DNA of 52,010 nt from NCBI RefSeq assembly GCF_004342225.1, contig NZ_SMAR01000026.1:1-52010 (forward strand). Direction: 5' to 3'. Under the pieces are notes generated by a model. It was not told the DNA's origin. It did not search any database and saw nothing but the letters and a program-made list of their open reading frames with translations. Positions 46,028 to 52,010 of this stretch are shown here, piece by piece. Every line of letters starts with the position of its first letter. Position 1 is the stretch's first letter. Both the position numbers and the translations under genes were made by a program. The DNA comes from Martelella mediterranea. GTDB lineage: Bacteria; Pseudomonadota; Alphaproteobacteria; Rhizobiales; Rhizobiaceae.

Positions 46028-46230
46028 TGGTCTGCCTCCTGGCTCGCCATGGCACGGCGGATTTCCGGGGCATGAATTTCCATCCATCTGAGTGTACGGA
46101 GTGCCGCCTCCAGGTGCTCTTTCTGCAGTGCGCGGTGTGCGGGTGAAAGCGTCAGCGAACGGCCATGAAGCAGGCTGTCCAGTGCTGCCACTTGGCTTCT
46201 CAGCGATACGCCTCGTCTTGCCGTAGCCAT
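46024..46230 (-). CDS. Small unknown early protein
   Basis: 68 residues from MATARRGVSLRS. The stop of the gene upstream overlaps its start by one base, and its own stop overlaps the transposase start. Helical and Arg-rich. No family recognised. Confidence 0.68.
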   Translation of the reverse strand: MATARRGVSLRSQVAALDSLLHGRSLTLSPAHRALQKEHLEAALRTLRWMEIHAPEIRRAMASQEADQ

Positions 46231-46694
46231 CAGCGCGCCCTCCGGATTGTCACCGGCTTGGAGCGGAGCGCTTTTAACTGCCCTTCGATCTCTTTGCGCT
46301 CCTGCTGGAGCCGGGCGATTTCGGCCAGTCGCGCCTCGTCGCCCTGAAGCAACAAAAGCCCGTCTTCGGATACGATGACATCCCAAAGCCAGAGTGCACC
46401 CGTTGCGCGCACGAAGGCTTTGAAGCGCGGCAAGCTGATATCGTGGCCGCTTTTACTCTCGGCGGTATAGGCATCAATCGTCGCCTTCGAGATTGAAGGC
46501 AGGCCGAGGTAATGTGCCATGCGTGCCGCGATCGTTGGGCGGTCAAATGGGGCCTCGCGGATAGCCCGCGCCATTTCCCGTTTCAGCCGGGAGCGAAAAC
46601 GATCGAGGTCGATCTGTTCGACCGCATCGCGCGTCGGAAAGACCGGTGATGAAAAGAAATCCATCTGTGAGGGGTCGCGATTCGTCGACATCAT
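46230..46694 (-). CDS. Unknown early protein with HTH-like segment
   Basis: 154 residues. Contains RPTIAARMAHYLGLPSISKAT, which looks like a helix-turn-helix, and a C-terminal coiled coil (ARLAEIARLQQERKEIEGQ). Proteins of this style precede the transposase in alphaproteobacterial Mu-like phages. ATGA overlap with the ParB-like gene. Confidence 0.72.
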   Translation of the reverse strand: MMSTNRDPSQMDFFSSPVFPTRDAVEQIDLDRFRSRLKREMARAIREAPFDRPTIAARMAHYLGLPSISKATIDAYTAESKSGHDISLPRFKAFVRATGALWLWDVIVSEDGLLLLQGDEARLAEIARLQQERKEIEGQLKALRSKPVTIRRAR

Positions 46695-47515
46695 GCAGCC
46701 TCCTGAAAACTGGAAAGGCCAATTTCCTCTAGGAACTGGTTTCGGGTTGCCTGGCTGGCCTGCCCCCAGGCTTTGCGCAAAGCGGCAAGCGCTTCCGTTT
46801 CCGGATCACGTTCGGTCTTTTCGGGCTTTGGCGGCTTGGTCAAAGCCAGAACGCTTTGCGGATCACCGCTTTCTTTCAGCGCCGCTGCTGCCTTCACCTG
46901 CATGTCCGGCGTCAACTTCGCAAACTTCAGCAACAAGGCCTGATTGGTTTCGGCTTCCGTTCCGCGCACGGCCTGCCGCATAGCGGGCTGTAGGTTAAGG
47001 CCGATACGAGTTGCGCGTTTGTAGGTTTCCGGGCCAAAGCCAAGGCGTTCCTGGACTTCCTTCGCCAGATCCTTTCCCGATGCAAACACCGAAGGGTCAT
47101 CGTGACCCTTCGAGTTTTTGAGGTTACGGTTCTTATCAATTTTGCCGTGCTTTTCTTCCCAAAGTTCCCGGTACTTCATCACGAAGATAGCGCGATCGAG
47201 CGGGTTCAATTCGTTCCGGTAAAGGTTCTCTGAGATCTCAAGAAGCTGGGCCTCGACCTGATCGGCGGCAACGACAATCGCGTCGATTTCTGCCCAGCCG
47301 AGCAAGCGAGCGGCCGAGAGACGATAGCCACCAGCGATAAGCGTGTATGGTGTTTTCCCTTTGTTTTGCGCAGGTGTGCTTCTGATCATGATCGGGCTGA
47401 TCTGGCCGCGCTCTTCAAACGACGCGGCAATGGCCTCGACATACCCTTGATCAATCGGGCGCAGACGTTCGCCCATGTGGATTTTATCTATCGATGCAGA
47501 AATGAACTCGGCCAT
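46691..47515 (-). CDS. ParB-like nuclease/partition domain protein
   Basis: 274 residues from MAEFISASIDKI at 47515 (GGAGG upstream). The ParB N-terminal domain (about 5-110) contains PIMIRSTP, LIAGGYRLSAARLLGW (the GxRR-like box is GYR) and SENLYRNELNPLDRA. The C-terminal part is helical and charged. In transposable phages its role is unclear: perhaps CTP-dependent DNA binding or regulation. Confidence 0.87.
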   Translation of the reverse strand: MAEFISASIDKIHMGERLRPIDQGYVEAIAASFEERGQISPIMIRSTPAQNKGKTPYTLIAGGYRLSAARLLGWAEIDAIVVAADQVEAQLLEISENLYRNELNPLDRAIFVMKYRELWEEKHGKIDKNRNLKNSKGHDDPSVFASGKDLAKEVQERLGFGPETYKRATRIGLNLQPAMRQAVRGTEAETNQALLLKFAKLTPDMQVKAAAALKESGDPQSVLALTKPPKPEKTERDPETEALAALRKAWGQASQATRNQFLEEIGLSSFQEAA

Positions 47516-47516
47516 G

Positions 47517-47876
47517 TCACGCGGCCTCCGCTTCGGCTTTGCCGAATGCCTGGCCGTAAAGCGCCAGCGCCCGAAGCCCCATCTTATGATAGGCACGATC
47601 GAAAACCGGGCAGTCGCGGCGCAGATTGACCTTCCACATAGTCTGCTTGATGCGTCCGACATTGCGGTCTGTAATCTTTGCAATGCGGCGGGCAGGCACG
47701 TCGAAGTAGTCACGCATCATCGTTAGCGCACATTGCCGCGCCAGAGCGGCATCCAGCATGTCGTTCGGAGGATCGATAATGTCTTCGAGCGAAAGATGGC
47801 TGAAATGGCGAGCGACCGCGCTGTAGCAGCAGGTCAGCATCAGCCTGTGGCGATCATCCTCTGAGTAAATATTCAT
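47517..47876 (-). CDS. Unknown early protein
   Basis: 119 residues from MNIYSEDDRHRL, with GGGGAC just upstream. A possible helix-turn-helix lies at about 62-80 (PARRIAKITDRNVGRIKQTM). It ends one base before the ParB-like start. No family recognised. Confidence 0.7.
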   Translation of the reverse strand: MNIYSEDDRHRLMLTCCYSAVARHFSHLSLEDIIDPPNDMLDAALARQCALTMMRDYFDVPARRIAKITDRNVGRIKQTMWKVNLRRDCPVFDRAYHKMGLRALALYGQAFGKAEAEAA

Positions 47877-47892
47877 AAAAGTCCCCTTGATT

Positions 47893-47979
47893 TTAACGTC
47901 CACCAGCGATCCAGAACCAACCGGCAGTCACACAACAAAGCGCGCAATATCCAGCCAGCCCGATCCAGATCGCGGTCAT
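47893..47979 (-). CDS. Possible 28-residue single-span membrane peptide
   Basis: A short frame MTAIWIGLAGYCALCC... with one hydrophobic span and a basic C terminus. The start overlaps the end of the upstream frame (ATGA). The ribosome binding site is weak. Such small membrane peptides are frequent in phage early operons, but this one is not proven. Confidence 0.35.
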   Translation of the reverse strand: MTAIWIGLAGYCALCCVTAGWFWIAGGR

Positions 47980-48680
47980 GGCAATGCGCTTTCTTTCTCA
48001 ATTGTCGTGTCGAATTTGGACGCACGTTTCGCCATTGTGCGCTGATTGCATTTGCTGCAACCATGGTTCACACAACACGAATGGAGGCATGAACATGGGG
48101 TTGGATCAGTTGGCTGAATACATTGGCAAGGAGCAAGCCTACATAGGTGACCTATTGCTGAAAGAAGGCATTGAGAACCTTGCTGATGCTTGCGAGGAGA
48201 TTGGCATTCAGAAACAGTGCGATCTTGTTCACAAGGAAAAATACAAGAGCATGACCCGTCTGTTTCTTGCCGGAAACAAAACGCGCAGGCGCATGTTTCT
48301 GGAAGGGTTGGGCGATGATATCGTCCGCCGCACTTTCCTGATCGCCGTTGCTTTTGAGATAAGGTGCGCTGAAGCATATGCTGAAACGCTTCAAAAATAC
48401 GACCCCATGCCCCGGCTCGGACAGGCAAAGACATCGTCTCTGTTGCAATATGCGGCGGCGGCTCAAAGCCTGCAGGAAAGCTATCCGAGCCTCTGGCCGT
48501 TTCAGGATCACGACCCGTTCGATGAAGGTTAGAAGGCTCCGTTTCGAAACGATAGCGGTTGGCCGCGCGCCCACTCAGGTTATGGCGAACTTCCGGCGCC
48601 GAGGGGGTATCAAGGTCACGGCGTACGCTTTCGGCAAAAAGACGTGCACACTCTGTCAGAGGATCTGGATCGCACGCCAT
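47976..48680 (-). CDS. Unknown early gene after ner (only the first ~50 codons are convincing)
   Basis: The start ATG at 48680 lies one base after the ner stop and has AGGAGG nine bases upstream, so translation here is likely. The first 50 residues (MACDPDPLTECARLFAESV...) look like a real phage protein. The frame then stays open for another 185 codons exactly antisense to a plus-strand gene, giving an unnatural Cys-rich product, so its true end is doubtful. A sequencing error or a real extended overlap are both possible. Confidence 0.35.
   Translation of the reverse strand: MACDPDPLTECARLFAESVRRDLDTPSAPEVRHNLSGRAANRYRFETEPSNLHRTGRDPETARGSDSFPAGFEPPPHIATETMSLPVRAGAWGRIFEAFQHMLQRTLSQKQRRSGKCGGRYHRPTLPETCACAFCFRQETDGSCSCIFPCEQDRTVSECQSPRKHQQGSQCLLSAIGHLCRLAPCQCIQPTDPTPCSCLHSCCVNHGCSKCNQRTMAKRASKFDTTIEKESALP
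48095..48532 (+). CDS. Unknown plus-strand gene inside the early region (moron candidate)
   Basis: 145 residues from ATG at 48095, with GGAGG seven bases upstream. The product is a soluble, probably all-helical protein with a conserved-looking core (TRLFLAGNKTRRRMFLEG, RRTFLIAVAFEIRCAEAY). It is one of only two plus-strand genes in the 37-kb element, the other being the repressor, so it may be expressed in the lysogen. No family recognised. It lies antisense to the open frame that follows ner. Confidence 0.65.
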   Translation: MGLDQLAEYIGKEQAYIGDLLLKEGIENLADACEEIGIQKQCDLVHKEKYKSMTRLFLAGNKTRRRMFLEGLGDDIVRRTFLIAVAFEIRCAEAYAETLQKYDPMPRLGQAKTSSLLQYAAAAQSLQESYPSLWPFQDHDPFDEG

Positions 48681-48681
48681 G

Positions 48682-48975
48682 TTATGCCGCCTCCTGATCG
48701 GAAATGCTTTTCCGGCTTTTCGGCGGACCGTACTTATTGCTATTGTAAATGACGGATGTTTTTCGTGGGTAGCGATCCGGCCAAAGCTTCTCAGGCGTTG
48801 TGCCGATGAAGGCGGCCAGCACAGCCTGACCTTCATAATGCGTAAGGCCCTTAACCTTGCGCAAAGTGGACGGGTGTAAACCGTTGTGGGCGGCAAGCTC
48901 AGTGAGGGTCATGCCGCGATCGTGGACCGCATCTTTGATCTTCTTCCAGACCTTGTCTGGGGTCGGGGTGCTCAT
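48682..48975 (-). CDS. ner: Ner-like DNA-binding protein
   Basis: 97 residues from MSTPTPDKVWKKIKDAVHDRG, with GGAG seven bases upstream. The helix-turn-helix is MTLTELAAHNGLHPSTLRKVKG, followed by the typical AAFIGTTPEKLWPDRYP, both diagnostic of the Ner/Nlp family. In Mu, Ner down-regulates the early and repressor promoters to stabilise lytic growth. It is the first early gene and divergent from the repressor. Confidence 0.93.
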   Translation of the reverse strand: MSTPTPDKVWKKIKDAVHDRGMTLTELAAHNGLHPSTLRKVKGLTHYEGQAVLAAFIGTTPEKLWPDRYPRKTSVIYNSNKYGPPKSRKSISDQEAA

Positions 48976-48996
48976 GAAATAACTCCGCTTTGAAAG

Positions 48997-49020
48997 CGGG
49001 CGCTGCAACGCCCGTTTTTT
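48997..49020 (+). terminator. Plus-strand intrinsic terminator in the ner leader
   Basis: A 6-bp GC stem (arm CGGGCG), loop CTGCAA, then six T on the plus strand. Lies between ner and the repressor. It would stop plus-strand transcription arriving from the 48095 gene before it reaches the repressor. Same loop as the terminator at 43972. Confidence 0.7.
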
Positions 49021-49040
49021 AAGGCTCGTATTAGTAACAA

Positions 49041-49122
49041 CCGCGCCCCACTGATGTGGTGCGCATAAATAGGGATAACGAAGAAACGTCGTTTTGTAAA
49101 CGACATTTTTTCGTTTTGAGGT
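49041..49122. promoter_or_regulatory. Early/repressor operator region
   Basis: Between the divergent ner and repressor genes. A perfect inverted repeat GTCGTTT-TGT-AAACGAC is at 49088-49104, with further TCGTTTT and AACGAAG half-sites on each side (49079-49117). A second imperfect inverted repeat (GCGCCCCAC with GTGGTGCGC) is at 49043-49064. These are likely binding sites of the repressor and Ner. The repressor's own GAGG lies only one base from its ATG, suggesting weak translation. Confidence 0.7.
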
Positions 49123-49638
49123 ATGGCGCGACCACTTAAGCCGAGAACTCCGCTCGCTGCCCGTCTAATTCAGGCGCGAGAGCAAGCGGGTTTTAAAAAT
49201 CGGAGCGATTTTGCGGATAGGATAGGAGTCGCGGCGGACACGCTGGGAACTTATGAGCGCGGAGTAGCTGAGCCGAACACGAACCTTCTGATGGTTTATA
49301 ATGAAACGTTCGGAATAAATATAAACTGGCTTCTCACCGGCAAGGGTGATGTGTTTGATGACGCGACCAAGCCGTCGAGACCTGTCCTGTTCCCTGAATT
49401 GATGGAAGGACTCGTTGAAGCAGTGCTAAAAGTTCACAGAGAATTTGGTATAACCCTTCCAGACGGAAAGGCGGCGGCGGAGGCCACTGAGCTTTACAAC
49501 CGGCTTCTTCAGCAAGGCTCAGATACCGCTAGCGAGGAAGGTCGAAGGCTGTTGATGCCCTTTATCGAGCACCTCCTTAGAGAGAGGCTTGAAAAGGCTC
49601 GGGAAGAACCTGGCACCGGTAAACGCGAGGTTTCATGA
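49123..49638 (+). CDS. XRE-type lysogeny repressor
   Basis: 171 residues. The N-terminal helix-turn-helix (about 12-62) contains AREQAGFKNRSDFADRIGV and TLGTYERGVAEPN. A linker and a helical C-terminal region (about 90-165) follow; there is no S24 peptidase Ser/Lys pair, so induction is probably not by RecA-driven self-cleavage. It points outward toward the left end, as Mu c does, and is divergent from ner. Confidence 0.85.
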   Translation: MARPLKPRTPLAARLIQAREQAGFKNRSDFADRIGVAADTLGTYERGVAEPNTNLLMVYNETFGININWLLTGKGDVFDDATKPSRPVLFPELMEGLVEAVLKVHREFGITLPDGKAAAEATELYNRLLQQGSDTASEEGRRLLMPFIEHLLRERLEKAREEPGTGKREVS

Positions 49639-49817
49639 TCGTGCGCTAAGGCGTTCCCGCTGCTCTGCCGACAGGCAACGGGAAATCGTTCGAGCGCTGA
49701 GCGTTCGGTTCAGTTGAAGCTATGATGGGGATTGATAGCTATCCGTTACCACCAATGGAAATCGGGCATTCTTTAGGGCTGAGCAGGAAACTACGCATGG
49801 TATGCACTCTTAAACAA
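49639..49817. other. Prophage left-end region
   Basis: 179 bp without a gene, between the repressor and the proposed left end. Contains an inverted repeat around 49719-49742 (AGCTAT...ATAGCT) and CCACCAATGG at 49750-49759 (related to CCATTGG near the right end). Probably holds transposase binding sites. Confidence 0.5.
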
Positions 49818-49822
49818 ATGAC
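49818..49822. repeat. Candidate target-site duplication, left prophage end
   Basis: ATGAC, matching 12777-12781 at the other end of the element. Confidence 0.45.
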
Positions 49823-49925
49823 TTACGTGTCAACGCTATCAGTCACGTTTAATGGTTGCAACAAGGCCATTCTTTTTGGCAATGATCGTTGCTAGATCAC
49901 TTTTATCCAGCCGTATGAGGGGAAT

Positions 49926-50345
49926 ATGAAACAACTGCTCCTGACCGCCTGTGCCGCCGCACTTTTCGCGACACCAAGCTTCGCCGAGATGACATGTGTT
50001 CCGCTTGAAGATATCGACACATTGAGTGCCGATGTGGGTGAGGCCCACGTCAATAACTTCTCGCTTTCCTCTGGCCAGTTGCGGGCGAGTGTTTTTATCC
50101 CCGGCGTCACTTTCTCCTATTCTGTGGTCAATAGAGATACTGGCCCGGTCTACGTCTCTGTAGATATCATCATGAGGGACGAAGAAAACACGATGATCGC
50201 TGCGCTTTCGGCGATGCCGACGCCATACGTCACCCCTGGTAGGACAGAAGCTGTTTCAAGAGAGACGATCTTGTCGGTCGATGAATTTTCTAAAGTTAGT
50301 ACAATCTGTATCCGCGCTGCAGGGGTTGTTAAGCCAACTGAGTGA
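49926..50345 (+). CDS. Small exported protein of unknown function
   Basis: 139 residues with a clear signal peptide (hydrophobic LLLTACAAALFATPSFA, cleavage likely after Ala20). The mature part is beta-prone and has two Cys (in MTCVPLED and TICIRAAG) that could form a disulfide. GAGGGG precedes the ATG. First host gene beyond the prophage; no family recognised. Confidence 0.75.
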   Translation: MKQLLLTACAAALFATPSFAEMTCVPLEDIDTLSADVGEAHVNNFSLSSGQLRASVFIPGVTFSYSVVNRDTGPVYVSVDIIMRDEENTMIAALSAMPTPYVTPGRTEAVSRETILSVDEFSKVSTICIRAAGVVKPTE

Positions 50346-50812
50346 ACTGGCTCACGCCTCTTGTCAGCGGATAGTGGTGATGTCCCCGTGCATCTCAATC
50401 ATCGCAAATTCAGATTTAACATATTGAAAAATAATGCTATTCTTTTAGTTGCACGGGATGTGCATCTAAAAATTGGATTTTCTCCGAAAGGATGCTGGCT
50501 TTTATTCCGTATAAGAGCTGCCTTGAGTTCTTCTCAATCCTTATTTTTCAATGTCTTGAAGGGCTCTCAAAGGCGACTGGCGCGATTTCAAAGAGGTTTT
50601 TAAGGATTATCGGATTGCGCTCGCTGAAGGCTGTTTTCGCTGGTATGGTGTCGCGTGTGCTGTCAAAAACCGTTCGGCTGGCCTTCCTGTCGTATCGCCC
50701 GCAACCCCTTTTAATTCGGGGCTTTCCCACGATTTCTCACTTAATCTCGGATATTCCCGTAAATTCCGGATCCTTGTGTCAAACAACACCCGCGGCGCAT
50801 CGAGCACGAAAA
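50346..50812. other. Gene-poor stretch
   Basis: About 470 bp with no supportable complete gene. A 106-codon plus-strand frame without a usable start (50560-50880) is present; its 3' third runs antisense to the HAD extension. The first 200 bp are AT-rich. May be remnants of decayed genes. Confidence 0.4.
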
Positions 50813-51664
50813 TCAAACCTCATCCCTGTGCACAGGCCGATATCCCGCTTCGCGAGCTATGCGACCAAGAATTCCCTTAACCGTGACATCCAATAGCTGC
50901 CCAGGACGGTAATCTGCAGGAACAGCATAATTGGCTCGATCCTATGCTATCAGGCGTCCAACTTTTTGCTGAGTCTTCTCCGTCGGCCATTCCGCCGGGT
51001 CGAATACAGCAATAGCTGAACCTCCTTGAACACGAACCATCTTCATCGATGGAATATCTGTGTCGCCGTCGCCAATGAAAATCATCCGCTCAAACGGGAG
51101 CGGGCGTTCGTTCATAGGAATCCAGCGGTTGATCTCCTCGTCATTCCAGGTGTTGGAAATGCCCTTGTTAATTCGAAATATGAATTGCGTCTTGTTCGTA
51201 TAGTTCACGGCTACGGCTGGCCAAGTCGCATGGCCGTCATCATCATAGGCATAGCCGGACGCAAAAATACCTTTAAACTTGGAACGGATGCCGCAACCTT
51301 CAATCATTTCCCGATTACCTGATGAAACTATATAGTGTTCGAGCGCCAGTTCACGCTCACGAGCATAGTCATCCATCCGATGAAACCACTCTTCGACACC
51401 ATCGAAGAATGGAAGGCGTGCACCGTGTTCCTCCAAGGCTTTCCGAGTTATCTTTTCGGACGCCTTCTCAAGCATCATTTGCAGATAGATCAGCGTTTCA
51501 TCTGCGTCCTGAGCCTTTTTTTGTTTTTTGACATAGCGCCAAAAAGCGCTGGTGTCTTCATAACCGATCTGCGGAAGAAATGTGTGTTGCTGCATAGCGC
51601 CCGGAGAAAGAGTTCCGTCGAAATCATAAATCATCGCAGCGCGTCTCAGAGTATCTGCTGTCAT
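50813..51664 (-). pseudogene. HAD-like phosphatase gene with internal TAG
   Basis: The first 240 codons (50942-51664) encode a HAD-superfamily protein: YDFDGTLS (nucleophile D14 and D16), YIVSSGNREM (motif II) and IFIGDGDTDIPSM (motif IV). It ends at TAG 50942-50944. The same frame continues for 42 sense codons (starting DRANYAVPADYRP, later LLDVTVKGILGRIA) before TGA at 50813-50815. The tail reads like the family C terminus, and a GAG to TAG change would restore it. Either the 240-residue form is functional or the gene is recently broken. Confidence 0.7.
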
Positions 51665-51717
51665 GTATATTCCGAATATTTCTCGTAATTATGATCGCTG
51701 TGTTTCGTTTTCGAAGC

Positions 51718-51909
51718 CTACTGCAGGCTGAGAATCCTCTCAGGCTTGAACGTCTCAAACGTCTTAATCCCGGAGGTCAATCCTTTGTGGGCGGTTGGGG
51801 TGCCAATTCGGCCCTTCAGCCAGCATTGACGACCTTTCAGCACATAGGTGAAGGCGGCGCAGCGGTCATCGTCTATACAGGCGAGGCGACATTGTTGTTG
51901 GGTTTGCAC
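51718..51909 (-). pseudogene. PAN/Apple-domain protein, 5'-truncated by IS
   Basis: 63 codons remain. Cys pattern and sequence (CRLACIDDDRCAAFTYV, then CWLKG) match the C-terminal half of a PAN domain, as in exported rhizobial proteins. The frame upstream runs into the IS end within a few codons and meets the transposase stop. No signal peptide remains, so the gene is almost certainly inactive. Confidence 0.7.
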
Positions 51910-51919
51910 CGAGCTCTTA

Positions 51920-52010
51920 GAGTCTGTTCAAGAAAGCGGATAGCGGGCGAGCCGCCTTGTCATGAGCTTGATCATCGCGGTCTGGATGAAGGCGAGGCTT
52001 GTTGCCGAGA
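51920..52010 (-). mobile_element. IS5-family-like insertion sequence, one end (partial)
   Basis: The terminal sequence GAGTCTGTTCAAGAAAG resembles IS5-group ends; a TTA just outside (51917-51919) could be the short target duplication. The rest lies beyond the window. Confidence 0.65.
51928..52010 (-). CDS. IS transposase, C-terminal 26 codons (partial)
   Basis: The minus strand encodes SATSLAFIQTAMIKLMTRRL and ends ARYPLS before TGA at 51928-51930. The FIQTAMIKLM..RRLA pattern is typical of the last helix of IS5-family DDE transposases. Confidence 0.7.
   Translation of the reverse strand, partial: SATSLAFIQTAMIKLMTRRLARYPLS

Larger units (their letters stand above)
12782..49817 (-). mobile_element. 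Mu-like transposable prophage, about 37 kb, apparently complete
   Basis: The gene order follows phage Mu: repressor, Ner, transposase A, ATPase B, GemA, Mor, lysis, packaging, head, contractile tail, fibre, modification/cargo. Transcription is mainly on the minus strand, with the repressor facing outward at the high-coordinate end. The proposed ends (TGTCTTAGG at 12782 and, read inward, TTGTTTAAGAGTG at 49817) are similar over their first 14 bases, are bracketed by ATGAC, and give a length close to Mu. Both ends also hold a CCATTGG motif about 50-66 bases in, perhaps a transposase site. The strict TG...CA rule is off by one base at the left end, so the borders are provisional. Confidence 0.85.

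Noticed and set aside
12821-49860. Alternative prophage ends TGCACCAT... (12821) and ...ATGGTTGCA (49860)
   Set aside because: They look similar and obey TG...CA, but the flanking 5-mers (CATTT and ACAAG) do not match, unlike ATGAC at 12777 and 49818.
50560-50880. 106-codon plus-strand frame with protein-like composition
   Set aside because: There is no ATG/GTG/TTG start until near its end and no ribosome binding site, and its 3' part is antisense to the convincing HAD C-terminal extension.

Overview
The window looks like chromosomal DNA of a Brucellaceae-type alphaproteobacterium (Rhizobiales; Brucella/Ochrobactrum or a close relative). This rests on protein sequence style, moderate-high GC, and the housekeeping order ctpA - envC-like - rlmH - rsfS - PP2C-like phosphatase - nadD - proA - proB - obgE ... 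GNAT - GNAT - rpmA - rplU, which I recognise from that family. The genus is inference.

Region 1 (1-12780), host core. Most genes lie on the minus strand in tightly packed, often overlapping order: ribosomal proteins bL21/bL27, two tandem GNAT acetyltransferases, Obg GTPase, the proline pathway genes proB/proA, nadD coupled to a PP2C-like phosphatase, the ribosome silencing factor, RlmH, a degenerate LytM (EnvC-like) factor and the carboxy-terminal protease CtpA. One EEP-family hydrolase is on the plus strand. Intrinsic terminators follow ctpA and rpmA, and a hairpin lies between the two convergent genes near 10.3 kb. A tRNA-Ser(CGA) closes the region.

Region 2 (about 12782-49817), an apparently complete Mu-like transposable prophage of about 37 kb, inserted in minus orientation. 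Its left (regulatory) end is at high coordinates. Reading down in coordinate, it carries: an XRE repressor (plus strand), an operator region, Ner, a small unknown ORF, an antisense-oriented unknown gene, small genes, a ParB-like protein, MuA-type DDE transposase, MuB-type ATPase, DUF3164, a 50-residue zinc-finger gene, DUF2786, GemA, a Mor-type activator, a lysis cassette (amidase, holin-like, overlapping Rz/Rz1), packaging (gp27/gp28/gp29-like), head genes (gpF with a C-terminal nuclease-like domain, gpG, protease I with internal scaffold Z, decoration, capsid T), a contractile tail (sheath, tube, gp41 with a -1 frameshift product, tape measure, gpN, gpP, spike gp45, gp46, gp47, gp48), a glycine-rich tail fibre, a fibre assembly protein, an orphan adenine methylase and a two-gene cargo module at the right end. 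A candidate 5-bp target duplication (ATGAC) brackets the element. All core Mu functions look intact, so the prophage may be inducible.

Region 3 (49823-52010), host flank and decay. A small secreted protein is followed by a HAD phosphatase gene that ends at a TAG but keeps 42 more family-like sense codons in frame. A PAN-domain gene has lost its 5' part to an IS5-like element whose transposase 3' end runs off the window.

The best candidates for new biology are the right-end cargo pair, the plus-strand gene inside the early region, the capsid-maturation protein fused to a toxin-like nuclease domain, and the frameshifted tail chaperone. No CRISPR array or rRNA was seen.
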